From Homalodisca vitripennis (taxonomy: Eukaryota > Arthropoda > Insecta > Hemiptera > Cicadellidae): a stretch of DNA of 64,000 nucleotides. Shown in pieces: positions 1-12,450 of the stretch; within the stretch, counting starts at the first letter, position 1, and the number at the start of each line of letters is the position of its first letter. Under the pieces are notes generated by a model. It was not told the origin of the DNA. It did not search any database and saw only the letters and a program-made list of their open reading frames with translations. Where the stretch lies: the NCBI RefSeq assembly GCF_021130785.1, contig NC_060214.1, positions 5,607,001 to 5,671,000 of the forward strand, given 5' to 3'. The position numbers were made by a program, and so were the translations under genes.

Positions 1-2400
1 TTTAGAAAATAACCACTAAGGAATTTGATATCTAACTGACGAAATGTTGAAATATACTTTTTATCCTAAACTAATCCTACTTACATATTATTTATTACAT
101 CAAAAATAAGTGTTGACACTCCTTCTTTTGGTACAATGTGCAATGAACGAGTGTAATGAAATAACAAAACCGAATTTTTTAATTGAGTCTAACAATTTTA
201 AATTTACATTTAAATTTACTAGATTGATTTTACTTCTTTGAGAAGCAGTTAACTGTTGAAAAATTACAGGAATTTTGACACATTAGTTAAAGTTTTCCGA
301 AGTTTATGCGTTCGGAACAATAAAATGCGAGGAGCATAAATAATTTCCTAAGTTGAAGAAAAACGTCTATAGGATGCGAATAGGAACTTGGTAAGATGAC
401 AACATAATAATGTCGGCACCTCCACAATCTGTTCAATCTTACCCGAATTTTCCATAAAACGTGTTGAGGAAACGAGACTGCACTTTTCAGATCGATAAGG
501 GTGTTTAATGAGATAAGGGACACAATAGACAACAATGTAGGAATTGTGATCTTGATTAGAAAATTCATGTGGTTCAATGCCACCTCTGAAAAATTTATTA
601 AACAGACATTTGTGCCAAAGATGCTAATAAGGGACACTCCATTAATCCACTAATGCCTTTAATTAATCCTGGGCTAATTCCGTAAATATTTTAAATTTTC
701 TGCCCGTCACGAGCCAGGATAGAAATGTGTGTAACCGGTGAGTCATATGATGTAATTTGTTTATTTGTAATTGAATAGATTAATTTTTTATTGTAATCAA
801 TTAAGTTATAATTCTGTAACATTTTGTAATTTTGTAGCAGTATATAAACATTTTTAGATTAATAATATAAATTTATACTTAATAGAACTTTAAAAGAGTA
901 ATTTCAAACTCCTACATGTGCATTCGCAAAGGTGCAATAACTAATGAGTGTCTAACACTTAGCATGATCACAATGTATTGTAAATCTTCTGAAATGTTCT
1001 AAATATGTTTCAATGTACGCAGTTCAGTCAACGTTAAATACTCGACAAAAGGAACAATCGTAATTAAAAATATGACTCCATGAACTGTCTTTAATTATTA
1101 TTATTATTTATTATATTATTATTTATTATTTATTATTAATAATTATTATTTCATTCATAGTTTTAACTTTCTATTTTTAAGTCCCGATAAAGAGGAACAT
1201 GTTTAAGATTTTATAAGCATTTTGTGGATTATCGGTGGAAGTTGGCTATAGGATTTGTAATTAAACAGGCTGTGGGCACAGTGACATCTGACATATGTGA
1301 GTACATGTCATGAATGATTATTGTGGTTATTAATGTTATATAAGTACACAGCTTGGTATCTTAGGTGACTTAAATTTGTCCAAAACTTTGAATAATAGTT
1401 GGTACATTTATTTGTTTATATTTTAATATAACATATATGCATTTAAAATACATAGAACATTATTTGTCCATCAATTTGCAAAAATTTACTGCCTTCATTA
1501 AAATATAAATAATCTTTTTCATGGAAGTCTTGTTATTTGTCTGAAATTTGGTTAACGATAAAAAATTCAGCAAAATTATTCTGGTTCAAATCAGTGAGAT
1601 GAATATCAAAAATATCGATTACAAAATACGGAGAATGTATAGAAGTATTTAAATTACACTATAAACTAAGACCTGGATGCTTAGAGGAAGCTCTACCTTA
1701 GTTATGAAGATATTATACAAAATTAATTTGTTCTTCCGAGCACGTTATTGACAGCAAACAATGCAATTCCCCCCTTCTTTGACAAAAACCTCACTTCATA
1801 ATCTTTATTCTACGTTTCTTTCCGTATCAAATAAAAGTTCAGTAAAGTGTAGATAATACATAATAAATCAGACAAAACATATACTGTAAGCCTTACTGCC
1901 TTGTATAAAGTCAGATGTTCCTAAGTTGATTGTATATTATAATCTTGCAGAGCAGTGTTGCAAATTTTAATCATCAGCTAAATTATAACGCTTCATAATA
2001 CATAAAACTGGGATGTCGTAGGTGGATATTTGTATATGCATGTTTATTAAATGATTATTTGGATATCCAGGAATAAAAAAAATAGATGTTACAAAACAAT
2101 AATTTTCCAATTTTCCGTTTATATTTTCAGATAAATAAATGTGGTGACATTGACAGTTTGGGATGCCAAGTACAAAATTGAACTAATGGAACCGTACGCT
2201 TGATTAGACCGTCACGTGATCAGTGACGTAATAACTGTGTGAACTGCCGCGGGAAAAACGCGACATTAATCGGCCTCTTGAGGAACATCGATTCGAAATT
2301 TATGAAACAATTACCGAAACATAGAACCGTCAGCTGTTAAAAAAATACAAATAATTGTATAACAGAGATATGAGCCTATGGATGTGCTATACTAAACTTT
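1..2400. other. AT-rich intergenic DNA, no gene seen
   Basis: No reading frame here looks coding. The longest open frame, 287-637 on the minus strand, has no recognisable domain and is of the size expected by chance in such AT-rich DNA. A TTA-rich microsatellite lies at about 1086-1152. Near 2205-2235 there is a small imperfect palindrome around GTCAC...GTGAC, in a locally GC-richer patch of unknown meaning. Confidence 0.6.
1086..1152. repeat. (TTA)n-type microsatellite
   Basis: An imperfect run of TTA/TTTA units that reads as ATT/ATTA repeats. It is simple-sequence DNA with no sign of function. Confidence 0.8.
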
Positions 2401-2419
2401 TATTTATTAGATAAATTCA

Positions 2420-2715
2420 GCTGCTGAACAAAGTATATCACCATGGAGAGAGTTGAACTATTATTACAGTTGTGTGTTTATTGTTAATCCTTGACAAAAA
2501 ATTTGAACCAAATCGTGAGCAAAGTGTTTTATTTTGTAGCGAGTTGAATTATTATTACAGATACATAGTTGGTGTTAATCCCAGATAAAATATTAATCCA
2601 GATGCTGAGCAAAGTGGTTATTACAGGCAGAGTTCAATTATAATCAAGTGTGTTTTTGTTGTTAATCCGTACTAAAACATTATACTAGCTTCTGATCAAA
2701 GATAACGAGTTTAAT
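2420..2715. repeat. Degenerate tandem repeat, about 95 bp x 3
   Basis: Three diverged copies share the order GAGTTGAA-TTATTACAG, then GTTAATCC, then GAGCAAAGTG. The third copy is the most decayed. There is no coding potential. Boundaries are approximate because the copies are only moderately alike. Confidence 0.6.
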
Positions 2716-3118
2716 CCATAAGTAAAATGATAAACCAAAATCTTGTGAATTGTAATTTTTTGTTTTTTAATCATGAAATATTAATTATACAATAAACACG
2801 TATCTAAAAGGTTTTTAATTTTATTTATCAGGAGTATTATTTTCCCGACAATGACAGAAATTTAAAGAAGATGGAGATTTTTAATATATGAATAATAGTT
2901 ATATATTTTATAGTTTTGTATAATGACCAAATATAATTTTCTTTTTTAGGCATTGGACATTTTATTGAAAGATTCATTTATCTCCTTGTAATACTTGAGG
3001 AGAAATACATTTTTATCTACTGTAGTGCATTTTACGTTCAACAAAATGAAGTACATACACTTGAAAAGCAAAATATCCCAAAGTCACGGAGGGTAACAAA
3101 GAAGATCATATAAAGAAG

Positions 3119-6100
3119 TATGCAATGAACAACATCTCCTGCCAAAGTTTAATTGAATCGTAAATTGAGAAGGCCGGTGACATTGTCAAAATACCGCAGC
3201 TTCTCCAGGCTCACTCGTTTATTTTTTTTACTTGCGTTTTTATTGAATAGGATTTTTTAATAATTCGCATACACCATGACAATTAGTGTTTTATCAGACT
3301 TAATAATTATATACTATAGTAATTATTTAATTTAAGAAAACTATCTCGAGGACAATTTAATATAATCGATTCTTTGTGTAATCTTGTTTGGTATGTAATA
3401 TCCTTGATTATAGGAAATATTCTTTATACTAAGTCCTAAATCTTTAATAAAGGACAGAGAGTAGAATTACATGATTTATTTACGTATAAATAACATTTTA
3501 ACATATATCCATTACATATGAAAGCAGGGGCCAAATAATATCCCATACGGCCCAGTAAGAAGAAAGTTAGATTTCTCACGTGTCCGTCATCACTCTCCTA
3601 CTGGAGAAGAAGAACAGCGCTTCTGTCTACGACTTTAAGCTAAAATGTAATTATGGAGTTCTATATCTGCGCTATAGTGTGTGAAAACATTTATCTGCAC
3701 CTAAGGTGGTGCCATAGAGACCTGATTGTCTCCTCCATTTCTTTATTTGTGAACTTTAATATCCCATTGTTATAATTGCTAAACTCAACGTTTGGATCGG
3801 GATACATTGAAATAGTAGATATGAGGCACGTCGTTTTTGGATGGTTACAGTATAACCAGTAACGATTTGCCTGTATTTTATACTATCTACATTTTGAAGA
3901 TATGAATTACGAAGATAATGGATTTTTTATCCTAATTCACAGAGACGCGCAACAAGAATTCATTCAAGCAAGCCCTGCTTGAAAGTTGTCATCATTAGAA
4001 AGATCGGGCCCGTGTTACTCTCCAATTTTGTAGAGCAAACTCCTTCTCCTCCATGACTACCTTAAAATAACCCTTGCCATTTCCATAGAGTGAGAGGGGG
4101 AGAGGGAGAGATGTGAGAATGAGGGAGAGGGGGATATTCTAATAAAATGCTGTTACATCACAATATTTTCCTTCTTAAAAAGTCGTCAATCGTTGACCCT
4201 GTATCTTTTCTGTACTTTTCAGTTAAATTTTCGCAGGTGACTTCTTTTCAAACACAATATGTTGTCTCGAGTTACTGATCAAGTATTTGACAACAGTCTC
4301 TAGATCCTCTCGGACCTGAGAGCAAGGGAATATGAATTTGTCTCTTTAATAGTTATTGTACATAATGAGTTTAGTTTTTTCCTGTATTGTTACACTGTTA
4401 GAACCCCAGTACAAATATAATGATAATTTTCCCTAAGAACTTGTATAGTCACAAAGCTCAATACAACACAGATATAAGGAAAGGTATCATAATATTATAT
4501 GGACAAATGAACAAATTGAAAAAAGCAAGAGTTTTATACCATTGAAACATAGTAAGCGAACGTCATAGTTGCAGTAACAGTACAAAGCGGTAACGTCAGA
4601 GCATTCAAACATTTGAAACGACAGCGAATCCAAGAGACAACGAGAACTCATTTAATTTATTCATGCCACACAAAACAGAATTTATTTTTCCAAAGTTTAT
4701 TTTTAGCTTCACATCTTTTAATTTGGTGGTTCGTTTGATATTCAATGGAAGAAGGTTTCAATCGAAACATAAAGAAATGGACAGTAATTAATAAATATTT
4801 AGTGACTCTTTTATTTTGTAATATTCGCACTATGCCATTTGTTGTTTATTAAACTAATAAATTATTACATTGAAATATTTTATCAGGCTACGTATATTAG
4901 CAGTATAATAATTGTGTATTTTAACAACTACAGTGCAAATTATCATTCTAAATATTGAACTATTACAACCCCTTGGATAAATATATGAGTTTGCCAGTGA
5001 TAAATGCTAATTTGCCAGCCTCAATAGAATTCGGATTTCCTGAGAGCTCAGAGAGGAACTAACGATTCAAAACATCATCAGCACACTCTGGTGGGAGGTA
5101 ACGTCACTACTGAAGTTGTGTCCCGTTTCTATCGTTGCTTCATTAGGGAAGTTCTGTAGGGAACATTACCTCAAGACTGCTGTCGCCCTTTCATTAACAC
5201 TAAACCCTGTTGGGGAGTGCTACCAAATATCCCAGTCTCCAGAACACACTCAGTCGTTTTATAAACTATGTATATAACCGTACATATTATGTTAGCCTGT
5301 AAGTTAATATTAGTGATGCAGCTGACGAGAATAACTGACAAACCTATGTAACATAAATACTTCATAAGAATTTATGTACGAATAATCGTACCAAATTTTA
5401 GTTTCTGAATTTAGAAATACATGCATGCTTTTTAAAACATTTCAAAGTGTAACAAAACTTCTTTTTACGATGTGCACAAACGAATTTTAAATCTACCATT
5501 ATAAAACAACGATAATAATATTTGTGCTACACACAGGGAGCGTAGTAACAACATTTATACCATTTACAATAATGGAAATTAAAAAGATCAATAAAATTAA
5601 TTAATATACGCTTTTTACAATTATGTGCTGCAAGACTAAACCTAGAAAAGGTTATAAATTCATAGAAATATGCAATTTAGAGAAGTTAGAGTTTCTTTAA
5701 ATGTAAGCAATAATGAATGGTATTGTAAAAAAATAGGCTTCGTCCCAATATCTTTACATATTTTTTAAATACATAGATATAACCACGGTAACCATAGAGT
5801 TACTTATACGACCTCTGCCAGAAGTTTGTGGCAACACCGATAACAGTCCATGAGTTCATTGTATATACTGTTTATAGCTTTATTATTATGTGAAGTTCAT
5901 GGAACAGGAAGATTACACTATTAATAGATATCGATAGAATCCTTACAATATATAAATATCTAAATATTCAACTGTATAGTAATAGACACAAATTTATTGT
6001 TTCTTCCTGTATACATTGATGTGAGAGGTACTGTATAGGTACAGTGTCTCTTAACGATAGAAAATTCTTTCCTAAGAAATATATCGACATACATACATCG

Positions 6101-6650
6101 TTGGTTGAACTTGTCCTGGTGGAGAGCGAAATGTGCGGATAGTTGCAATCGTAACTCCAACAGGTGAATATTTTTTTACATATTTCTTATATTTACTTAT
6201 AAGTTTACCTTTCGAGATTCTCTATCAATATCAGCGTCAGAAACGAGACAATTCACGTGTGCCAAGGTCAACTTAAACTTTTATCACATTTAGTCTTTTT
6301 AAACCATTTTCTAACCTTCTATTTAAACTCTCACTACAAGAAGCTGACCGATAGTCCATACCGTTTAGAAGATAACCTATTCTACCGATTTCGCAAATGT
6401 CTACGTCACGTTCTCGTAAATTAGAATCAGGTTTCCCTCTCAGAATGTAGTCTATATCAAATTAAAATATTTCCAATTTGGTGGAAACAGAAACGACAAT
6501 TGTGTTTCTCAGAAAGGATAAAATCGACTTGTAGTATTAAGAACTGCCAAGATTTACAGAGTTAAATTTACATGTTTGATCTTTTTATTTACATATTCAT
6601 TCTTTGTTCGATAGGAGCTTAGTTCTTGTAATGTATACTAAGAGTTCTCT
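3119..6650. repeat. Old segmental or dispersed repeat, copy 1
   Basis: Several blocks here recur in the same order at 9868-12450. A block of about 33 identical bases starts at 3139 and again at 9888. Further pairs are 4548-4640 with 11470-11560, 5060-5120 with 11870-11940, and 6560-6620 with 12385-12450. Spacing is similar (about 1.95 versus 2.0 kb between the first and third blocks), so this is one old duplication or two copies of one long transposon. The part at 4090-5115 also matches 37745-38690 in reverse complement, at visibly higher identity. No intact protein is encoded. The open frames at 5171-5365 and 5960-6160 (minus) are short and unrecognised. Confidence 0.6.
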
Positions 6651-7490
6651 TAACTATGTAAAACTTGTATTTAAATTATAGTACTAATACTTTTATTAAA
6701 TGCTTCCCCTGAATTTGTAAAAATATCAACGTGGTAGTGATATTGTGTATACAGCAGATAGTTATGATAACAATAAAAAATAAAAACTATGTAGTTCTTA
6801 CCTATCCTAAGATATCGTTAAGAAATCATTATCACGATTTATAATTAATACCGGGTACAGTAAAATATTGGCACAAACCTGTCACTATTTTGTATGAAAT
6901 TGTAAAGGTAACATAAGATAACAGGGAGTAACATTTTACGAGGTTGAATGTAAAAAATTAAATCCATAATTTATTGCATTAGCCTCATTTTGTTAATTTT
7001 GTATTTTTTATTTATAAGAATAATCAGTTCATAGAATGGTCAAAATTCATTAAGACGTCTCCAGCAAAGTACTTTGTAAAGCGACTGATTGTATTTCTCT
7101 GGACAGTTCGCACGATGAAATAACGGTCGAGATTGTCTGACGTCACGGTCGACTGTAAGTCTGTATCACTGTCATTCATTTCTGTTTTGTTGGTTTTATC
7201 ACTTTCATTCACGTCTATTGCAAATCGTACACTGAGTCAATGTAGGAATTTATATTGAAACAAAACACAGTCTACGTGGCTTGTTATCATTATGTTGTAT
7301 TTATCAAGTCAATATTAAAACGATCCATTATAATATTGCAATTACAAACGTACATACATAAGGACATATTTTTCAATAACAATTTAGCGCAGTGTGTATA
7401 TACAAATCCGATTGTTTTAAAATTCGTTTTGCTTTTTTACAAGACTCGTGATATATTAACTGGTAAACAGAGGATTTTAATCTATACGAA
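6651..7490. other. AT-rich spacer, no gene seen
   Basis: I see only short open frames (7024-7212 minus, 7255-7569 plus) with no known motif. The plus one runs into the neighbouring satellite, which argues against it being a gene. Confidence 0.55.
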
Positions 7491-7494
7491 AGCT

Positions 7495-8155
7495 TGGTTA
7501 GTGGATACTTCTGATAAACGTGGGACTCTGATCTCTGTGAGATCTCGGAGAGTGGATACTTCCAGTTAACGGGGATTCTGATCTCTGTGAGATCTCGGAG
7601 AGTGGATACTTCCGGTTAACGGGGATTATGATCTCTGTGAGATTTCGGAGAGTGGATACTTCCGGTTAACGGGGATTCTGATCTCTGTGAGATCTCGGAG
7701 AGTGGATACTTCCGGGTAACGGGGATTCTGGTCTCTGTGAGATCTCGGAGAGTGGATACTTCCGGTTAACGGGGATTCTGATATCTGTGAGATCTCGGAG
7801 AGTGGATACTTCCGGTTAACGGGGATTCTGATCTCTGTGAGATCTCGGAGAGTGGATACTTCCGGTTAACGGGGATTCTGATGTCTGTGAGATCTCGGAG
7901 AGTGGATACTTCCGGGTAACGGGGATTCTGGTCTCTGTGAGATCTCGGAGAGTGGATACTTCCGGTTAACGGGGATTCTGATCTCTGTGAGATCTCGGAG
8001 AGTGGATACTTCCGGTTAACGGGGATTCTGAACTCTGTGAGATCTCGGAGAGTGGATACTTCCGGTTAACGGGGATTCTGATCTCTGTGAGATCTCGGAG
8101 AGTGGATACTTCCGGTAAACTGGGATTCTGATCTCTGTGAGATCTCGGAGAGTAA
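7495..8155. repeat. Minisatellite A, 50-bp unit, about 13 copies
   Basis: The unit contains GGGGATTCTGATCTCTGTG and then a GAGATCTC palindrome. Unit starts fall at exactly 7521, 7571, 7621 and so on to 8121, so no indel occurs over about 12 units. A GGGTAAC plus GTCTCTG variant pair recurs 200 bp apart (around 7715 and 7915), hinting at a four-unit block duplication. The first and last units are degenerate. Fifty is not a multiple of three, and the open frame at 7966-8169 is an artefact of the repeat. Confidence 0.95.
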
Positions 8156-8401
8156 TTCCAGTTACGCATTAGTTATGAATACTCACCGAGAGTCAAGGAC
8201 TAATAGTTGTGATACTTACACAAACAGCGACACATTACAGTTTTAGATGTCAAAACTACTAGATTTCAAACCCATCATAGACACACATGATTTTGGGCAT
8301 TTTTAAATGTTTTTAAAGAATTTGATAAATTATACTTATTTTTACACAATTAAGAAAGAAAATTGTAGTACATAACAGTGTTTTATACTCGTTAAAAATA
8401 A

Positions 8402-9925
8402 AAACGAATACCTACGAGAGAGCTGTGTAATGAACTAACTGCCTGTCACAGTTTATTTATACATAAGAATGTTAGACCCATTGACAATAACAAAGAATAC
8501 CTACGAGAGAACTATGTAATGAACTAACTGCCTGTCACAGTTTATTTATACATAAGAATGTTAGACCCATTGACAATAACAAAGAATACCTACGAGAGAA
8601 CTATGTAATGAACTAACTGCCTGTCACAGTTTATTTATACATAAGAATGTTAGACCCATTGACAATAACAAAGAATACCTACGAGAGAGCTGTGTAATGA
8701 ACTAACTGTCTGTCACAGTTTATTTATACATAAGAATGTTAGACCCATTGACAATAACAAAGAATACCTACGAGAGAGCTGTGTAATGAACTAACTGTCT
8801 GTCACAGTTTATTTATACATAAGAATGTTAGACCCATTGACAATAACAAAGAATACCTACGAGAGAGCTGTGTAATGAACTAACTGTCTGTCACAGTTTT
8901 ATTTATACATAAGAATGTTAGACCCATTGACAATAACAAAGAATACCTACGAGAGAGCTGTGTAATGAACTAACTGTCTGTCACAGTTTATTTATACATA
9001 AGAATGTTAGACCCATTGACAATAACAAAGAATACCTACGAGAGAGCTGTGTAATGAACTAACTGTCTGTCACAGTTTATTTATACATAAGAATGTTAGA
9101 CCCATTGACAATAACAAAGAATACCTACGAGAGAGCTGTGTAATGAACTAACTGCCTGTCACAGTTTATTTATACATAAGAATGTTAGACCCATTGACAA
9201 TAACAAAGAATACCTACGAGATAACTATGTAATGAACTAACTGCCTGTCACAGTTTATTTATACATAAGAATGTTAGACCCTTTGATAATAACAAAGAAT
9301 ACCTGCAAGAGAGTTGTGTAATGAAAGATACTTCCTGTCACAGTTTAACTGTACATAGGGATGTTTTGACCCATTGAAAAAACTAAGAAAATCCTTGAAA
9401 GAGTTGTGCAAAGAACGACACTTCCTGTCACAGTTTAACTGTACCTAATAACTTGTATGTCCTATTTAAAATAGCAAAAAAGGTTCAGGAGAGAGTTGTT
9501 GAAAGAATGATACTTTCTGTCTCAGTTTAACTGCTCAAAGGAATGTTTAAGACCCATTAAAAAACAAGTAAACCCTTAACAGATTTTTGCAAAATACGAC
9601 ACTTCCAGCCACAGTTTATCTGTACCTAATAATTTTTATGTCCCATTTAAAATAGCAAAAATGTTTCAGGAGAGAGTTTTTCAAAGAACGATACTTCCTG
9701 CCACAGTCAAATTCCACCTAACATTGTTTATGTCCCATTCAAAATAGCAAAAAAGATCCAGGAAAGAGTTGTTCAATGAACGATACTTCCTGTCACAGTT
9801 TTATTGTACGTAATAATGTTTGGAACCTTTGTAAAATAACGAATAAGATCGTACGAGAGAGTTGTACAATGAACGTTACTTCCTGCCAAAGTTTAATTGA
9901 ATCGTAAATTGAGGAGAACGGTTCA
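8402..9925. repeat. Minisatellite B, 89-bp unit, about 17 copies, decaying to the right
   Basis: Units start with AAGAATACCTACGAGAGA and contain CTGTCACAGTTTATTTATAC. Copies from 8491 to 9290 are almost identical and spaced 89 bp; one copy has an extra T and is 90 bp. From 9293 rightwards six or seven copies become steadily more diverged and vary in length. The last one leads directly into the segmental repeat beginning about 9888. A single diverged unit of the same type is present near 3119, at the edge of the other segmental copy. Confidence 0.93.
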
Positions 9926-12450
9926 TTGTGAAAAGGCCGTCGCATTCCTGAAACCGCTTGTTGTTATTTTATCTAAACTGTTATACAATGGATTTATAAT
10001 GTTCTTATTAGGTTAAAACTATTTAATATATATTAAACTAAAGGCTAAAATACAACAGTGCAACAGTATAGACGCTTAACTAATGAGTTTAGTTCCATGA
10101 AATCATTCAAATGACCAGGATTTAAAAACTTCACGATTTGGTGCAGTTTGGTAAACCATTCAACTACAAAAGTGGTTAACATTGACGCTTTTTTCTTCGT
10201 GTGAGTCTGCTCTTAAACATTGAAACTGATACTTATACTTACATTATACATTAATAACTACGCTGTATTGTAGAGTAAGAAAGCTACATCAGCACTAACA
10301 GTAAGTTCGTGTAAAGAGTTAAGTAAATGTGATTAATGGATATTGCTTCTCCTGGAAACCAATACACACGGATTAAATTAAAATATATAGTCCAAAACCA
10401 AAGTAGAATTTTATTTAACTATCTTCCATGCACAGCACTAGTAATATAATTAGGTTGACTTTAATATTAAACCTAATTAATGTAATTAATGTCGTTTACA
10501 CAGACATAGAATATTCACATCATGGATGTGGCATCAAATATTAAAATGTCAAACATTTGTGTCCTAATGCCATAATTAATTACCAGCGTAATTGACTGCC
10601 AACACAAAACCTGCAGCAACCACATCGTGAGTATTTCAGTTTTATCCTGTAATTATTATGTAATTACATACGTTGTCTCTTAAATAAATCTCAGCCAACA
10701 TATAGCCGGCTGACTCAGGTTTTGATTCTGCCTTCGAGAGATAGAGAAATAATAATTAGTCAGGGACCTGACAGTCAACTTGCATTGTTGATCAAAAACC
10801 TGGTTTTTGTAGAAATTATTATCTAAATATCTTGTCAGCCACGCTAATGTTGAACGAAGTCTAGACCACGTGGAGGGGGTTGCCATATTGAAAGGGTTAT
10901 AAATACCAATCAATAATTATTGTTTTCTTCTCGTATTTTAATTACTTTGACATACGAGAACTTAAACTGGATATCTAGCACGAAAATAACAGTAGAATCT
11001 CTGGCAAATAACTAAAGGTGCTGAATGATGCCAAATATTCAGTACCTACATGGTTTATTTATGGTTTAGGTCTGTTGGTTGATGTTTGATATTCTTAACC
11101 TTCTCGATACGTTGCCGTTTCGACTTCCACCTAAATTAGCGCGGTCGATGGTACTTTGTTACGAGAAATTCCTCTATTAAAAGAAACACCAGGTTATGCA
11201 CTTATGCAATACGAATTGACTGTCGATTGCTGAACTAGTAAGGTATGTAGACAAATTCCATATTTGAATTAACTGATTTTATCAAACAATTTTTATTTTT
11301 AATTCTTATCCAATTTTTATGATAAAACGGCAGAAGAAATTTTGAGAAACAAAAGATTCGATATATACTACATGCATTGTTGTAAATAAGACATTAAATT
11401 GACTTTATTAGACAAAAATAAGAGTTGAAACGATTAGGAAAATTGAGGTGGCGGACGCAATAGTTGCTGAGGCAGTACAAAACAATAATGTGAGAGCTTT
11501 CAAACATTTCAAACTGCAGCTGGCGTTAGAGACAAAGGGAAGTCATTTGATTTTATGAGCTGACAGTCTCGTATAAAGCAGAATTCTAAAGTTTATTTTA
11601 GCCTCTCACCTTTTAATGTTTTGTAGCTATATCGTTGAATGGGACGCGTAGAAGTTTTTATCACCGTCTAGAAACAAAACTCTGTTCCGCGGTTTGTTAT
11701 GTTTTGTTAATTATAATACGTACATGGTTAGTAATACTGTATTTATTTAAAATTGTTAATCTTATACTACAACAAAATGTGTGACAAAAGTAATACATAT
11801 CTCAGTGATTAAATGTAAGTTAACGACTTCAATAGAAGAAAGATTTCCTTTGAGCGAAAGAGAGGGGCTAATGAATCAAAACACTATCAGCACACTCTGG
11901 TGGCGGTGAGGAGGGGTATGAAGTCACTACTGTAGTTGTGCCCTATCCTGCCTGTAATTCATAAACGTTGTAAAGAAAGTAAATTATTGTTTTGCCCCCA
12001 GTCCGTAGGGTTAACTGTGAACCACTATTAGCCACCAGAACAAGCGTTAAGTATTGTATGTCCGAGAGTTTCCTGGTGGTATTTACAAAATTATTCAGGA
12101 AATATTTAGATTAAGGAAAATAACGAAACAAACGTGCAATAATGATTGAGACAGTAGAAATACTGAGTATTAGATGAAGAAATACTGAGTGTGTACTTGA
12201 TAATAGACATATATTCTTAAATATATATGCTGTACAGTATTCATTCTGTATTATATTCTGTTTACCGTGCATTCCTGAAATAATGAAAAACTAAAAATGT
12301 TCTCCTGTCAGGGTTTTAACGACGTGTTTTTGAGGAAAGAGATACACAGATTTGCATTTTTAAGCAGTGTAAATATTTATTCAGGGAAATTTACATATTT
12401 GAGCTTTTTATTTACATACTCATTCTCCGTTCGATAACTGAGTAATTCTT
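9868..12450. repeat. Old segmental or dispersed repeat, copy 2
   Basis: This is the partner of 3119-6650, with matching blocks in the same order; identity looks roughly 70 percent in the blocks compared by eye. It includes the shared motif at 11890-11905 (CAGCACACTCTGGTGG). No intact reading frame is present; the open frame at 10680-10913 (minus) has no recognisable domain. Confidence 0.55.

Noticed and set aside
287..637. 116-residue minus-strand open frame
   Set aside because: No motif, no splice or start context, and a length that is plausible by chance.
7966..8169. Minus-strand 67-residue open frame
   Set aside because: Product of the 50-bp minisatellite.
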